Below, piece after piece: positions 26,313 through 42,430 of a stretch of 64,000 bases of DNA (the stretch's first letter is position 1; each line of letters begins with the position of its first letter). Position numbers and translations under genes: made by a program. The stretch comes from Beaufortia kweichowensis (Eukaryota; Chordata; Actinopteri; Cypriniformes; Gastromyzontidae). Where the stretch lies: contig CM032802.1 in NCBI GenBank assembly GCA_019155185.1, positions 4,192,501 to 4,256,500 on the forward strand, read 5' to 3'. The notes beneath the pieces were generated by a model. It searched no databases and was not told where the DNA came from. It saw only the letters and a program-made list of their open reading frames with translations.

Positions 26313-26470
26313 ACCATGTATTGTGGTTAACCATGATTTTGCTACAGGAATCATAATTTATTTATAATAAACAAAACCATGGTATTTGTACTACACTACA
26401 CTACACTTCTACTATCAAAGCAAATAAAAAGGCCTTGTTATCAAAATACCACCTATGTGACCACATTGAA
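26313..26470. repeat. ACCATGG-rich repeat
   Basis: GTGGTTAACCATGATTTTGC, AAACAAAACCATGGTATTTG and TACTACACTACACTACAC form a segment similar in words to 60660-60850. The TACACTAC triple is a short local tandem repeat. Boundaries unknown. Confidence 0.35.
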
Positions 26471-29400
26471 TATAATAATTTAAAGTATTGAATGAAATGT
26501 ACAGTCAACATTTTCCAACATCTTGAATTAATGGATTTTTCTCAATGCATTCTGGGATTGCCTTTCCTGTTAAAAACAGTCTACAATGTTTAGCTTTTTT
26601 ACAAGTTGGACAACACCAAAAGTTTCTGCCAACCAATTAAAACAGCCTTTGCTTCTGAAGTGCACCCATGAAGCCACAAAGGAAGGCAGCTCACTATAAA
26701 CAGAACTAATAATTCTACATCATTCTACATTGTGACCTGCTCATATTTGATCAGCACCAAGCAAACCAGCAAATACACATTTGTATATTTCTTACATGTG
26801 TACAGCTGACAGATCAGGTTTTAAAATCTGACTAATCACTATGCAAATGAAAGCTCACTTTCTGAGAATCAGACACTGTGCAATTACAGCCAGTTATTAC
26901 TGTGGCAGATGCAAGAGCTTGATGAACATTAGACCACAAAACAGAGATGATAAAACTCAGATTGCAGTTTAAAGTAGGGTTGTAAACAGTTCACTGGTTA
27001 AAACTTAAATCCATTACGTTTGCTTCTATATCATCATCTCTATTTGAAACCAAAAATTACATTTCATACATACCTTAAATATGTTTCTATGAAATTGTAC
27101 TTGACAGCTCAAATTATAAATCATCATCATAAGCCTATCATTGTGAATCTGGGTTTTCTAACCAAACAGTTTTGAACACTTTTTATGATTTTTGTATGTA
27201 CTTGCTCAATCACTTGTTTTTGTTTTAAACCAAGAAATGTTAAAAACTGCTATCTGCCATCTCCTAAATCTTTGAAAAACTGTAAAAATGACACAGTCTG
27301 AGACAAACTAGGTGATTTAAAATTGCTGTTCAACACAAGTGCAGTGTCATATCAACAACAAACATCCATCCAGAACATCAAAGCGCAAACATACCAGCAT
27401 TCAGTATTTCATTATGTTGTACAGTGGTGTGAGATCACACATCGAGCTGATGCAGGATAACCGTGAAGGAAATGTTCCTCATTACTGCGGTGTGAAGCTA
27501 CAGGAAACTCGAGAGCCTCTAAAAAAACACGATAAAATTCCTTCAAAGATCACTACTGTATAACCAGTCACACTGGGTCATGTGTTTGATTGTGGTATGC
27601 CTTATGGTATGTACATTATTACTAATAAAAATATATATATATTTTGAATTTTTTTAAATTATAGGTTTAGTAAGAGGGAAATGCCACAATACGGTATGCA
27701 TCAGAGAGAGAAATGGAAGCAGAATAGGACAGGAAGAACAGCAGGACAGTTTTCATTTGGCAGGGTGAATGGCTTCACATCAGACAGACCGCAATCACTC
27801 AGGGCCATGAAAAGAGTGAGGGAGAGGTGACATCTCCCAAGGGAAGATTGAGAAAAAATTCTTTCTTTACTCCCATCTGCTGATGCTTTTCTGTCCTTTT
27901 TCTTTCTTGTTCACACACTGTATACTCAAAATAATGTCTTGCTTTCTGGTGAACTTGGGAAAAGATGATACGATGATACAAGAAATACAAAAGTATGTAT
28001 TATAAAGCTATAAAATTTGACATTAAACAGAAGTAGAAAAATAAAATACTGTAAAAAACAAGATTTGTTCAATATGTGTTCACACAAACAAATACTTTTG
28101 CTTCAGACTGCAAAAATGACCCCAAGTTCTCCATCTCCCAGATCTCATATACCCTTTGCCTGCTTTCCTGTTTTTTTTTTGTCCACAAGTTTATTTTTGC
28201 AGTCTGATGCACTTGTGTGTGTGTGTGTTTGAGAAAGAGGGAGGAATATTTCCTTTACTTAATGAATGTGCTGCTGTTGCATCAGGTGATGTATGTAAGC
28301 TCTTTAAAAGCATACAAAGCAATAACATCCATAGCCCTGGCACACGCGCACACCAAATACATCATTTACCTTTCAATTACATAGCAAAGAGCTAAATATT
28401 GGCCATACATTCAGCAATCTGTGCAGAGGTGCTGTGATGTTGTGTTGGTTTGACTGGAGCGGTGATCATCAATCTTGCCCTTCAGGAGCAGGTGTGGGCT
28501 TTGCCCTTTTGTATTTGTGTTTGGTCTAATAATGCTTATGGTCAGGATCTGAGGTTGGACAGCTGGCCTTAAAAAAAAAAAAAAATCATCTTGCTCCCTT
28601 TGCCTCACCTCAATGCAGTGCACCACCCATGATGCATTTCAGTGCCCGAGGTGCACTTTGTTCCCAAAACACACAATTTTTTTCCTTGAAGAAAAATAAG
28701 TACTGGAATCAGAAGCCAGGCCTGGCTATTTGCATGTCCAAAGCAGAGACGAAAAGATTTTCTGTCTTACAAATGTCAGTAATGCCAAAACAACCTTTTA
28801 AAAGTCTGAGAGAAGAATCTTAAGACTAAAATGGGAGACGGCTTTAGTATAAGGAGAAAGATGGACTTTTATTTACTAACAGTATTTCATTAAACCAGCA
28901 GGAATTCATACATATTTTACAAGGTGGCCAATTCATACGATCTAATTTGTGCATTTTTCAGATTGCCTTCCCCCCAGTAAAGTTAGGGTTAGACATCGTT
29001 GCTTAAATGTTTTCACATTGTACGAAATGCAGAGATCAGGTTGACTCAACTTGTAACTAGTAGAGTAAATCTGAACACATTTTTAACAAACAATCAAAAA
29101 AAAGGATTTTAGAAAAAAGAAATTGAAAGAACACAACAGCCTTTCCAAAACCTACTGCACACAAGATCATACAGAAGAAACCCCTACAAATGACTACAAA
29201 CCCTTAACATGGTTTCATAAAAGATTGTACTGAAGTACTACAATTACCTTTCCCCCATTTATGGTTCAATTATTTGATTTCTACTCTAAAGTGAAAAGAT
29301 TTTGAAAATAGGAAATGGTGTGTGTATAGACCCAAGTGTCCCGACAGGGAAGAAAAAAATCAATTACATTGATGTAACAAGGCACTGTAACATGCAAGTC

Positions 29401-30840
29401 ATTATGTTTCAATTAACTACAAATATTTTCAGGAAAGAGCACCAATAATCTAGTTAACAAACCTGGAAAAAGTAATTGTGTAATTGATAGCATGAGCACA
29501 CAAGACTGACGTATCGCACATAAGGCAGCAATGCAGATGAATGCTTATATAAACAGATCAACATTCTGAGCATTGATGAAGTTTCATTTTAATACAAAAA
29601 ACATTTTAAAAGGACCGAGGCCTCCCTCCTCAAAGCAGGTTCACCATTTTATTTCTAAGCCTAACATCAATTGGAATAAATCAAACGGAGAGAAACTAAA
29701 AAGGAAGTTTAAAAAGCTCTTGTTAACAAAAAGCTAACCAATTTTCCATCCAATATATTACATCAAATCAATTCAAACATAAATATGAAATTTGAGACGC
29801 TGTCAAGACAGCAATGCAGAGATCAAACAACGAACAAAGTGATTTGTTTGACAATTAATGTGGAGGAAGACCAGGCTAGTTCTTGCTCCAGTGAATATTT
29901 CACATGGTTGATCTTGTTTTGTAAATCAGCATCTGTATAGGCACATATCTTAAAGTTTTACAAAACAAAACTGTTTTTACAAAACTGATATAACTGATAA
30001 CCTGTTATGTGGTGTTCCAACAGCTAGATACTAATACTAAAGTACTACAACACTGCAACAACCTTAATTATCTTGGCAATAAAATAAGTGCATCTGGGAG
30101 TTTAACCTGAATAGGAAAATGAAAAAGGCCTGGAGGCATTATAAAATCATGATACAACATGATAAATATGCCAATAAAAATCTGGATAAAATTATTATTG
30201 TTTCACGTAGGACTAATCTAAATGTTTCCAGGGGGAAAAGTCGTGTACACATTAAAATGTACTAAGGGACACTCAATTTTACTGTCAACAAGATCAAATC
30301 AATTGATTTAATTCTGTTCTAATTTTTTTCTTGTCAATCAAGTGGATTTAAAGTTGACTGCAAATGACATTACCTGTCACTTGTGCTATTTTTGTGATAA
30401 CAGAAAAGCTATTAGGGTTAAACAATTTGAATGGGTAGTACGAGAATAATACAATTATATTCATTGCATGTATAGTATTAGGATTCCATATAAACAATAC
30501 AGTCATTCTGAAGTTAAACTGTACATTTCATCAGATCATAGACAGTTCTGTAATTTTTCTTAAGTTAATTTATTTCACAAAATACAATCATCACAAAACC
30601 CAACATGACTATCAGGACAGAAGTTATGTAGGTAGTGTTGTCTGTGTACAAGAAAACACATTTTTTGTTCTGTTACCCAAAAATCAGTCAGGAATCTCAA
30701 AGCAATCAATATGAGGTTATTTTCTAAATTTCTTTCCAACACAGTATCAGAAATCTCAATTTCATCAATCAATAAATCATAATTTTGATGTTGTCTTGTC
30801 CACAGGTCTGTTTTTTTGGCTTTATAATTCTCTGCTCTGC

Positions 30841-34542
<3,702 letters not shown>

Positions 34543-34915
34543 GAAGATTTATACATCACCTAAAAGATGAATAATTAAGCTTTCCATTGATGTATGATTT
34601 GTTAGGATAGGACAATATTTGCCGAGATACAACTATTTGAAAATCTGGAATCTGAGGGTGCAAAAAAGTATTGAGAAAATCGCTTAATTTCTTTAAAAGT
34701 CCTTAGCACTTCATCCACTTACAAAAATAAACATTTTGCTATATTTATGGTAGGAAATGTACAAAATATATTCATGGAACATGATCTTTAAATAATATCC
34801 TAATGCTTTCTGGTATAAAAGAAAAATTGATCATTTCTACCCATATGTATTTTTGGCTATTGCTACAAATATACCTGTGCAACATATGACAGGTTTTGTG
34901 GTCCAGGGTCACATT
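34543..34915. mobile_element. Teleost TGTGACCCTGGACCACAAAACC-type element, left-truncated
   Basis: The right terminus GGTTTTGTGGTCCAGGGTCA (near 34893) and inner blocks AGCTTTCCATTGATGTATGA, GATAGGACAATATTTGCCGA, ATCTGGAATCTGAGGGTGCA and TTCATGGAACATGATCTTTA match a very abundant repeat I recognise from carp and zebrafish genomes. The matching left terminus is not visible before GAAGATTTATACATCACC, so the copy is truncated or eroded there. Non-coding. Confidence 0.8.
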
Positions 34916-37249
34916 TAAGAAAGTAATTTTGATAATGAAAGATTAGTTATCAATTACATTGGGACTTGAAACTAAATTAAATTAGCAAACCATTTATTTA
35001 ATCCATGAAAGTAGATTAAACTAAAAAAAAAAACACTCGAAAACTTAAAGTGCATAATAAATATATGAGATTTTGAGCAATTTCTAGGTCAACCAAACTG
35101 TGACACGGAGCGTAAACTTCACATAAAAGGTCAGATTTGCCTGCTTTCACTGAAGCACATATAACAAGCTTGTCAAATCATGCTGGGCAAACACAGAGAC
35201 TATCAGAACTCATGGAGTGGATGTCAGCTCAAAGAAATTATACCATCCACATAGCAAAAGCAATTCTCAACTTCAGATTAATTCATTAACTGAATATCAA
35301 ACAATCTGACAGCAGTATACTGCCAGCAATCTTAATAAAACAATAAACAATTATTTAAAAAAAAAAATAAAATAATAATTGCTGGCTTGTATAGTGGTGT
35401 CGGATATTGTATATATACACCAGTTAACACATATTACACTGCAGAAATAAAATATCAGTGTGGTTGGTTTAATCCCATTTAAATACAAATACATATTAGT
35501 TATATTCTCTTTTAATCAAAATTACAGTTTCAACAGATTAACCTGAATAATGTTACATTAATACACATATTCCATAAGTCACATTTAACATGAACTGTGT
35601 TATGACTCGTCTTGCACTCAGCCCAGGGTCATGTCTTGTAAAACTGGTTTGGTGGGTAAAGCTATTAAAATGTTGCTGCCCACAGGGAGTAAAACGCGAG
35701 CGATTGTGTCCTTGTGCAAGACCTCAGGTCACTTAAACACAACTGAACCTGTAGGACACTTTACACAGTAGTGTCTGCTACGAGTACTGGAACGCATTAA
35801 TTTAAGAAAACACAATATGGTAATTAAATTTATTAATAAAATTAAGTTCATTTAAAGCTACTCATCACTGCTGCAAATCGCCACCTGATCTGACTCTTAA
35901 AAATGACTTGTTTCTGTAGCCTAATCTCAGTTAAATCAATATAATTAAATATAGTTTTGTCTTGAACCCAAGCAGACTGGTTACTAATTCACCCCACGGA
36001 AGCACTTTATAAAGGTCACCTGACAAAGCATTGTTCACCCTGTATATTACTCATGATCACATCAGAGGAGCTGTGTGTTTAACACCGATAATAGTGGCAA
36101 CAGAGCATTAGAGAGCGAGACAGTTACAGCTTATCATCCACCAAACTATACATACAGTTCAGCACATCTCTTTCTATCCTGCTGTGAATTGCTCTACATG
36201 AATCACGAAAGCTAAACGGCGAACATTCTTGTTCTCCAAACCCATGAAATGAAGCTTTGGGAAGTGTGCATGTGTCTGTACAGAGTAAAGTATTCAATCC
36301 TGATCATTTGTGTGCAACTGCATCCAGACTAGGAATACTGTACCATGTGTTTGTGTGTGTCAAGCCAGTAGAAAAACTCCAAACTTAATTTTTCACAAAT
36401 ATTATTCATTGGCACAATAGGCAATGCAGTCAAGATGAAAGAAAAGTGCAATATTCTCTCCTCCAGGTGTCTGCTAAGTAATTGACGGACTGATATTGTC
36501 AACACCGTGAGACATCTGCTTCAACACTAACTCGGGCTTATAGGATAAACATACAAATCTATTACTCGTAAGATGCAGGAAGCTTACCGCTCAATCCTAT
36601 TATGACTGGAAATAATGATCTCCACATCCTATAGGAAATACATCCAGTCACCTTTAGCACAGCCAGACGTTTGACTTTGAAGTCTGATCCATTTAGTAAT
36701 TTATTTTTGTTTGTTGCGTGTATAAAACAACATAAACACACGCAACGATGAGAAATGTGCAGGAAATTTAATGCAGATTAGTGAAAGCCTATGCATAAAT
36801 TGCAGCCAATCAAATTTGTGCATGCCAAATAGAGAATGTACCAACCATTTCAGTATGTTATTTGTATTAGACGGTCAGTGAATGGCCTGTGGGAAAGCCA
36901 TCCGAGACTGACACTACAGCAGTTCACAACCATCCTATAAAGACCAGACTGACCTGAAATCAGACGGGTCTTTAATGATTAGTTTCATTGGAGGGCATAG
37001 AAAAAGCCAACTGGCCAGGAACAGATGTAAAGACCTTACGGAAGGGTGAGGACCACGGTTTCTTGACCTGATTGGACGCAACGGAGCGTGAAGACAGAAC
37101 GGGAGGAGATTAAAGACAGGAGAGGGAGAAACCAAGTGCTCCATTTATCACTTCATCAAATAAAATCATCTTTAGTCTGAGCGGGATGATGTATTTTTCA
37201 TTTTCTTTGTGCTCCTGCTCTCTTTCTATTTCTCTTATTTCTTCCTGCC
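34916..37249. other. Gene desert block
   Basis: AT-rich sequence without recognised exon. CACAGGGAGTAAAACG occurs here (35681) and again at 49245, a shared 16-mer with no further similarity that I can see. Confidence 0.55.
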
Positions 37250-37905
37250 TTAAAGGTATAGTTCACCCCCCCCCAAAAAACACATTTGTTTATTATAATT
37301 ATCAGTTATGTAATTTAAAACAATTTTCAACACTTACATTTTGGAAGAATGTCCTGCCCTTCTTTGTAGTTCAATTAAATGTGACTTTACATAAAGCTAT
37401 GGCTTCAGAAGTCTTTTAAAGTAAAAAATACTGTAAATTTACTGTAAGTCACTAATTACGTTACAGTAGCTCTTAAATCTCATTTGTGTCTGCATCCAAT
37501 TTAAATATAGCATGATTAAATGTGTTACAATGTGTTTTTCTTTCACTATATGTTATTAGATCTGGAGTGTCTCGTGTCACTGATGTCAATCCTTCAAATG
37601 TGATGTAACACTTGTACAGATGCGAAATTTTAATTGATATTGGTGCAAATGAGATTTAAGAGATACTATTAACAGAACACGGACTTGAATTTAAATCATC
37701 ATATTGATTCGGAGAATGTAAATCCTAGTGTCGTATGGGCTATAATTTAAGAAAATAAAAGCTTGTTTTGTGTCATTTTGGAAGTCACGAATCACTTTCA
37801 TAATACAGAAAATAGTGGTCAGGACATTCTTCAAAAATTCACCTTTGTGTCCCATAGAGGAAAAAGGCATTTAGAAGCAACATTATGGTTAAGTAAATGA
37901 TGAAC
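37250..37905. mobile_element. Long fold-back element of the TTAAAGG-TATAGTTCACC type
   Basis: Starts TTAAAGGTATAGTTCACC and folds back on itself. GAAGAATGTCCTG at 37344-37356 pairs perfectly with 37820-37832, and TCTTAAATCTCATTTG at 37471-37486 pairs perfectly with 37646-37661. Arms between these points are imperfect. No coding capacity; the right boundary is uncertain. Confidence 0.65.
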
Positions 37906-38265
37906 ATTTAAAAAAAAAAAGGGGAAACGGGCTGTTCAGATCAGTGGAGCAAAATGAACAACATGCGGATGAGAGTAAGAGTCGATAGGTTGTAACTGAT
38001 GAAACGAAGAGACAGAAGTTAGCTGGACAGACCATCTGTCCACGGATGATAAGACGCCTCCACGGGTCTACCATCCCAACCCATGAGAATGAGCACAGGC
38101 CTGTCTGTCTTCTCCTTTTGAACAGATGCATGCTAATCCACTGGCCTGTGACTTCACACTGCTCTTCTCACTAAATATTCTCTCCCATCTCACTGCTTAA
38201 AATCCATTATCCCCATATTTTTATTTCCTTTGCAAACACACTACCATGCCCCTAAACACATATGG

Positions 38266-38522
38266 TTAAAGGGATAGTTCACCCCCCCCCTTGATGTTGT
38301 TTAAAACCTGTATACAGTTTTCTGTGGAGCACAAAAGAAGATATTTTTAGTGATTTTGCATCTATATGATGAAAGACAATGGGGGTCTGATGTTGTTTGG
38401 TTACCAACATTATTTAAAATATCTTGCTTTGTGTTCTGCAGAAGGAAGAAAGTCAGTTTTGGAATGACATTGGAGAGAATAAATGATGAAAGAATTAATT
38501 TTTTGGTAAAACATCCCTTTAA
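38266..38522. mobile_element. Palindromic MITE with TTAA ends
   Basis: Starts TTAAAGGGATAGTTCACC and ends ACATCCCTTTAA, with TTAA at both ends. The inner blocks CTGTGGAGCACAAAAGAAGA, GTTGTTTGGTTACCAACATT and TTGTGTTCTGCAGAAGGAAG are characteristic of an abundant cyprinid fold-back repeat. Non-coding. Confidence 0.82.
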
Positions 38523-40691
38523 CTGGCTCATCCAGATGGGACAGAAATCCTAGTCGTTTCTTCTAGACAGCACCAAGATTAAATCGGCAGAAAATGCAGG
38601 TCTTCTCCTGTTTCTTAGGTTTTTCTTCTGAGAAATATACCGCACATCTTTAAGACGAGATCTGAGCAAACTCAAGCTGTGCTCAGAATTACCAGGATAT
38701 CAGAGATATCAGTCCAACGTCAGGGATTTTATTCTCAAACATTTCTAGTCAAAGATATAGACAACGCTAGTCACGTAGAATTATACATACATTATTTGAG
38801 ACTGTTAAGATTCTTCCCAATGATTTTTTTGAGAAACATGTGTGATGCATTAATGGATCCTGAAGTCTCCATAGCTTCAAAAGAGCAAAATCTGACAACC
38901 ATATTCTGGGTTCTCGTAGACTATACGAAACAAAGACAAGAAACAAATTGCTGACCAATTTTCCAAGACACACACAAAAACAATCCAACTTGACAATACG
39001 GATGGGAGGGAAACGCATCTTTCTGTTGGCATGGGGTATCGTGGATCGCTTTGATTAGTCATTTGTTTCAACCCACCCTCCCCAAGCGTGCTCCGTAATT
39101 ATCTTGTCTAGCTGACTTACAGTGCCATGGTGACCCCAAACCCCACAATGCCATGTCACAATCACAAAAACCAGCAGGAACAGAACCTCCTATTGGCACC
39201 AGAGCACAAACTGACTTTCTTCGCACGACACGCTTCTGCCCTTTAAATGCTGCCCACATATTTTACAGCACATTTTGTTGCTCTGCTTCTTGTTTAGTAG
39301 TGCAATATTAATGAGGTCTATTTCTGAATCCTACTGCCGTGAAATGGCCGTTTTAAAGACCGAATACACGCACAAACTTAATGTAAAAGAAAAGCGGCCC
39401 TTTGAAGACAGAATTCCATTAGAGTAAATCAATAGTGCAGCTTTAGACGTACCATAGTTAAAAAGCTCTCAAGTAACCGAACAGAAATCATAGCCTGCTC
39501 CCTACTAGATAACAGGATTATCCTCTGTGCACATACACACACACAGTCTATCATTTTCTCGCCATCTTACTCTTTCAAACACGCATTTAAAATAACACAA
39601 ATACATATTAGTTTAAGGATAAGTGTTTCCTTTTCTTTCTTGTTGACCCTACAGACTGAAGGGCCATTGTCTGAATGGTGCATGTGTCAAAAGATATAAA
39701 AAAAAATTTTGCTCAGTTCACCAACACGATGCTAGAATGATGCAAGCGGTTGTCAGGGCATTGCGATACAGTTGCTAAGACTTCTAAATGCTTTGTATGA
39801 TGTTCTGTATTGGCTTGTTGTCACACATTAAAAAAAGCCCACCGTCAGGTAACCCTCTAAAATATTTCCACGTATATGATTCAGTACAAGTCTCATCCAC
39901 CAGTAAACCATAACCCAGTAAACCATAACCCAGTAAATAAAGGACAAATTCAATATCTAATATTTCCCTTCCTCACAACTTCAGGATACTCACTGTTGTG
40001 TCTGGTGATCAATTTACCCCTGCTGAGATCCACCACAACACTGAGCAGACTGCGAGTGTCTGGTGTGAGATTGTTTGGATACATACATCAGTGTAATCAA
40101 TTCAGATCAGTAAGAATGAAGGAATTATGACAGCACAGAGAATAAAATCTTCCCCTGAAATACACTATATCTTTTATCTTGCAATACTGCTCGCACAAAG
40201 AAACATAATAATCTTTACCTCTATAAACCCTACAGTGAACGTCGCAGGCAAAATTTGATTTTCCTCTTCTCATTCTTCTTTTTCCATTTCTCTTTGACCT
40301 TTATTTTGCTCTCAATTACATCCAGATTTTTCGCTGTGTTGCACATCCTTTTGTTCAATTTCTCTATTCACCTGGTGAGCATCATCTGTGGACCTCGAGT
40401 CTCTCATCTTCCTGTCTGTCTTTTTTCACACACACACACATACATACACAATGTTTTCTTAATATAAAAATATCTAAACCCAAAAGGGAAATTTTACTGG
40501 TCAAAGGTTTGAAGCTCAGGAGACTTCAATGAGCTCTGGTTTATTTTAGTAGCCTTTTCTTAAAGGTTTCTCCTACAGTTCCCAAAAATAAGATACTATT
40601 ACACCATATAAAGCTATACAACAAATGTGGATACTGTGGTAGACTACACCTTACCTGCAGATAATTTGGTCTCTGAACTTCATAAACTTCC
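38523..40691. other. Gene desert block
   Basis: No exon recognised. Carries the 15-base tandem array at 39900. Several open frames of 60-90 codons overlap one another on both strands around 38679-39259 and none has recognisable features. Confidence 0.55.
39900..39937. repeat. Short tandem array of a 15-base unit
   Basis: Two and a half copies of CCAGTAAACCATAAC. The small size suggests a local duplication. Confidence 0.85.
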
Positions 40692-40842
40692 TACTTTTAA
40701 TAAAAGCGTCTGCCAAATGCATAAAACAGCCCTGTAGAAAGCACTGTGCTGACAACACAAAGGTCATGGGTTTAATCCCAGAGAAAAAAAAGGAATGTTG
40801 ATAAAACTGTTGCCAAATGCATAAATGTTTATGCAAATGCCA
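40692..40842 (+). mobile_element. SINE tail joined to a second, nearly complete SINE
   Basis: A tail TTTTAATAAAAGCGTCTGCC (about 40695) is followed immediately by the head of another copy: TAGAAAGCACTGTGCTGACA, the B-box-like GGTCATGGGTTTAATCCCAG, and a second tail GATAAAACTGTTGCCAAATG (about 40799). The tail-to-head arrangement suggests one SINE inserted next to the 3' end of another. Confidence 0.7.
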
Positions 40843-42039
40843 AAAAAAAAATGCTCAAGAAAACATCTGAGCGACATGTTAGGCAATCAATCACAGTTTG
40901 TTTTGTTCAATGACATGTTTGAGGTTTATATATGTAACGTCAATGTCCCTACAAAAACAGACCCATGTGCAACTATCAGCCCTTCTCTTACAAACGTTTC
41001 GCAAATTTACTTACTCCAAAAGTTATAATAGCAAAAGTTATAATAATCTTTCCATAACAAGGCACACAAATTAAAACATAAGCAAATAAATTATCATATC
41101 TAAGCACCTCAAGCAAATCTCTTAGATGTCTTTTAAAGAGTCTATACTGTGAACTTCACAGATTTTGAAAAAAATGTAGTGTTTGGATAATCCTGATAAG
41201 CGCTCATAGTCACAGTTGTACACATAACGGTTCTCTTCTTAGGGTGTTACAGCGCCACGTCGGCTTTGTTTCCACACAACACATTTTACATGAAATGTAT
41301 GCAGTTGACAACCACTTTACCATCAAAGAAGTCACTAACAATCAGTCAGTCATACTGGTTTCCAACAAAATGAAGCTGGCCAAGTACATCATCACAGCAC
41401 ATTTATTCAGTGGTGACTGTTCCTTTAAGACTAAAAAGAGGTTTTAGAGGCAGAGAGAGAGGAATGAGTGTTTGAGCATGTGCCAGCAGAGTCAGTTAGG
41501 TCAGTGTAAACCTATAAAGATAATCCTGTTAGCTCTGGAGTTAATGTTAGCGCTGAGACCTGTTTTGAGTATTAATGTAGAGAGGACGAATAAAAAACAG
41601 CCAGTACTATGACTTAAACCGGCAATGTGCTCTGCTGGGTTTCAAACACATCTCACAGACATGTACTGTCAGTACTGTTGTCTGTATGCAAGTAATCATG
41701 CAGTCTAGTTCTGGACACAGGAGAACAAACTGATGCTGTCGGCCTACTTCATGAGTTGAATAAATAGAAATCTGTTAGTTTTTAGGTGACCTGATATAAC
41801 TAAACCTAATAAATCACATATGCACAAACAGGTCAGTGCCAGATTATTAAAAGTAATGATAAATCAAAAACACAAAATAATTTACATAAAATAACAGATA
41901 TGAAAACGCACCGCTTTTTATTATAATATTTCCTATTACCACCCAGTGTTGTTTTCTTTTTAGTAGTTGAAGTCATTTCCCCTTACATTCACACATAACA
42001 ACAGAGCCACAGATGTAGTTTCAAAGATACTTAATATTA

Positions 42040-42430
42040 ACAAGATGTGCCACTGCCGGTACTACTGTATAAATGAGGCGGATTGCAACGCTCAATATGG
42101 CCGCTCTAGCGACGGAAGTCCCGCCTTTCAATAAAAAATAAGAATCAATCACAAACCATCAATATTGATAAAGACTGACATTTCTCTAGGGGAGGGGCTG
42201 TTTACGGAGGCTCTAGCCAACCTTGTACACATGCACAGTAGTTAAAGCAGTCTTGAAAAAGATGCGCAATTTAAGCTTAAGAAACTAAAGTTTTGGTACA
42301 GTTAATGTCAGTTTTAATTGATGGTCGGAAATATGTTACTGAATTGCGATTGTAGAAATATTTTAAGCAGATGGGACTGTTATCTTGATTGTCCGGAGGC
42401 ATTGCAAACATGGCGGCGGAGTGAACCCAC
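42040..42430. promoter_or_regulatory. Promoter-like or mobile-element-derived patch with YY1-type motifs
   Basis: GC-richer than its surroundings. It has TCAATATGGCCGCTC at 42092 and CAAACATGGCGGC at 42405-42417, the second being close to the YY1 site CAANATGGCGGC. GACGGAAGTC at 42111 is close to an ETS site. Each ATGG word is preceded by ATTGCAA (about 42083 and 42401), so the two ends are a loose direct repeat. A TATA-less promoter of a noncoding transcript and a small mobile element are both possible. Confidence 0.35.
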
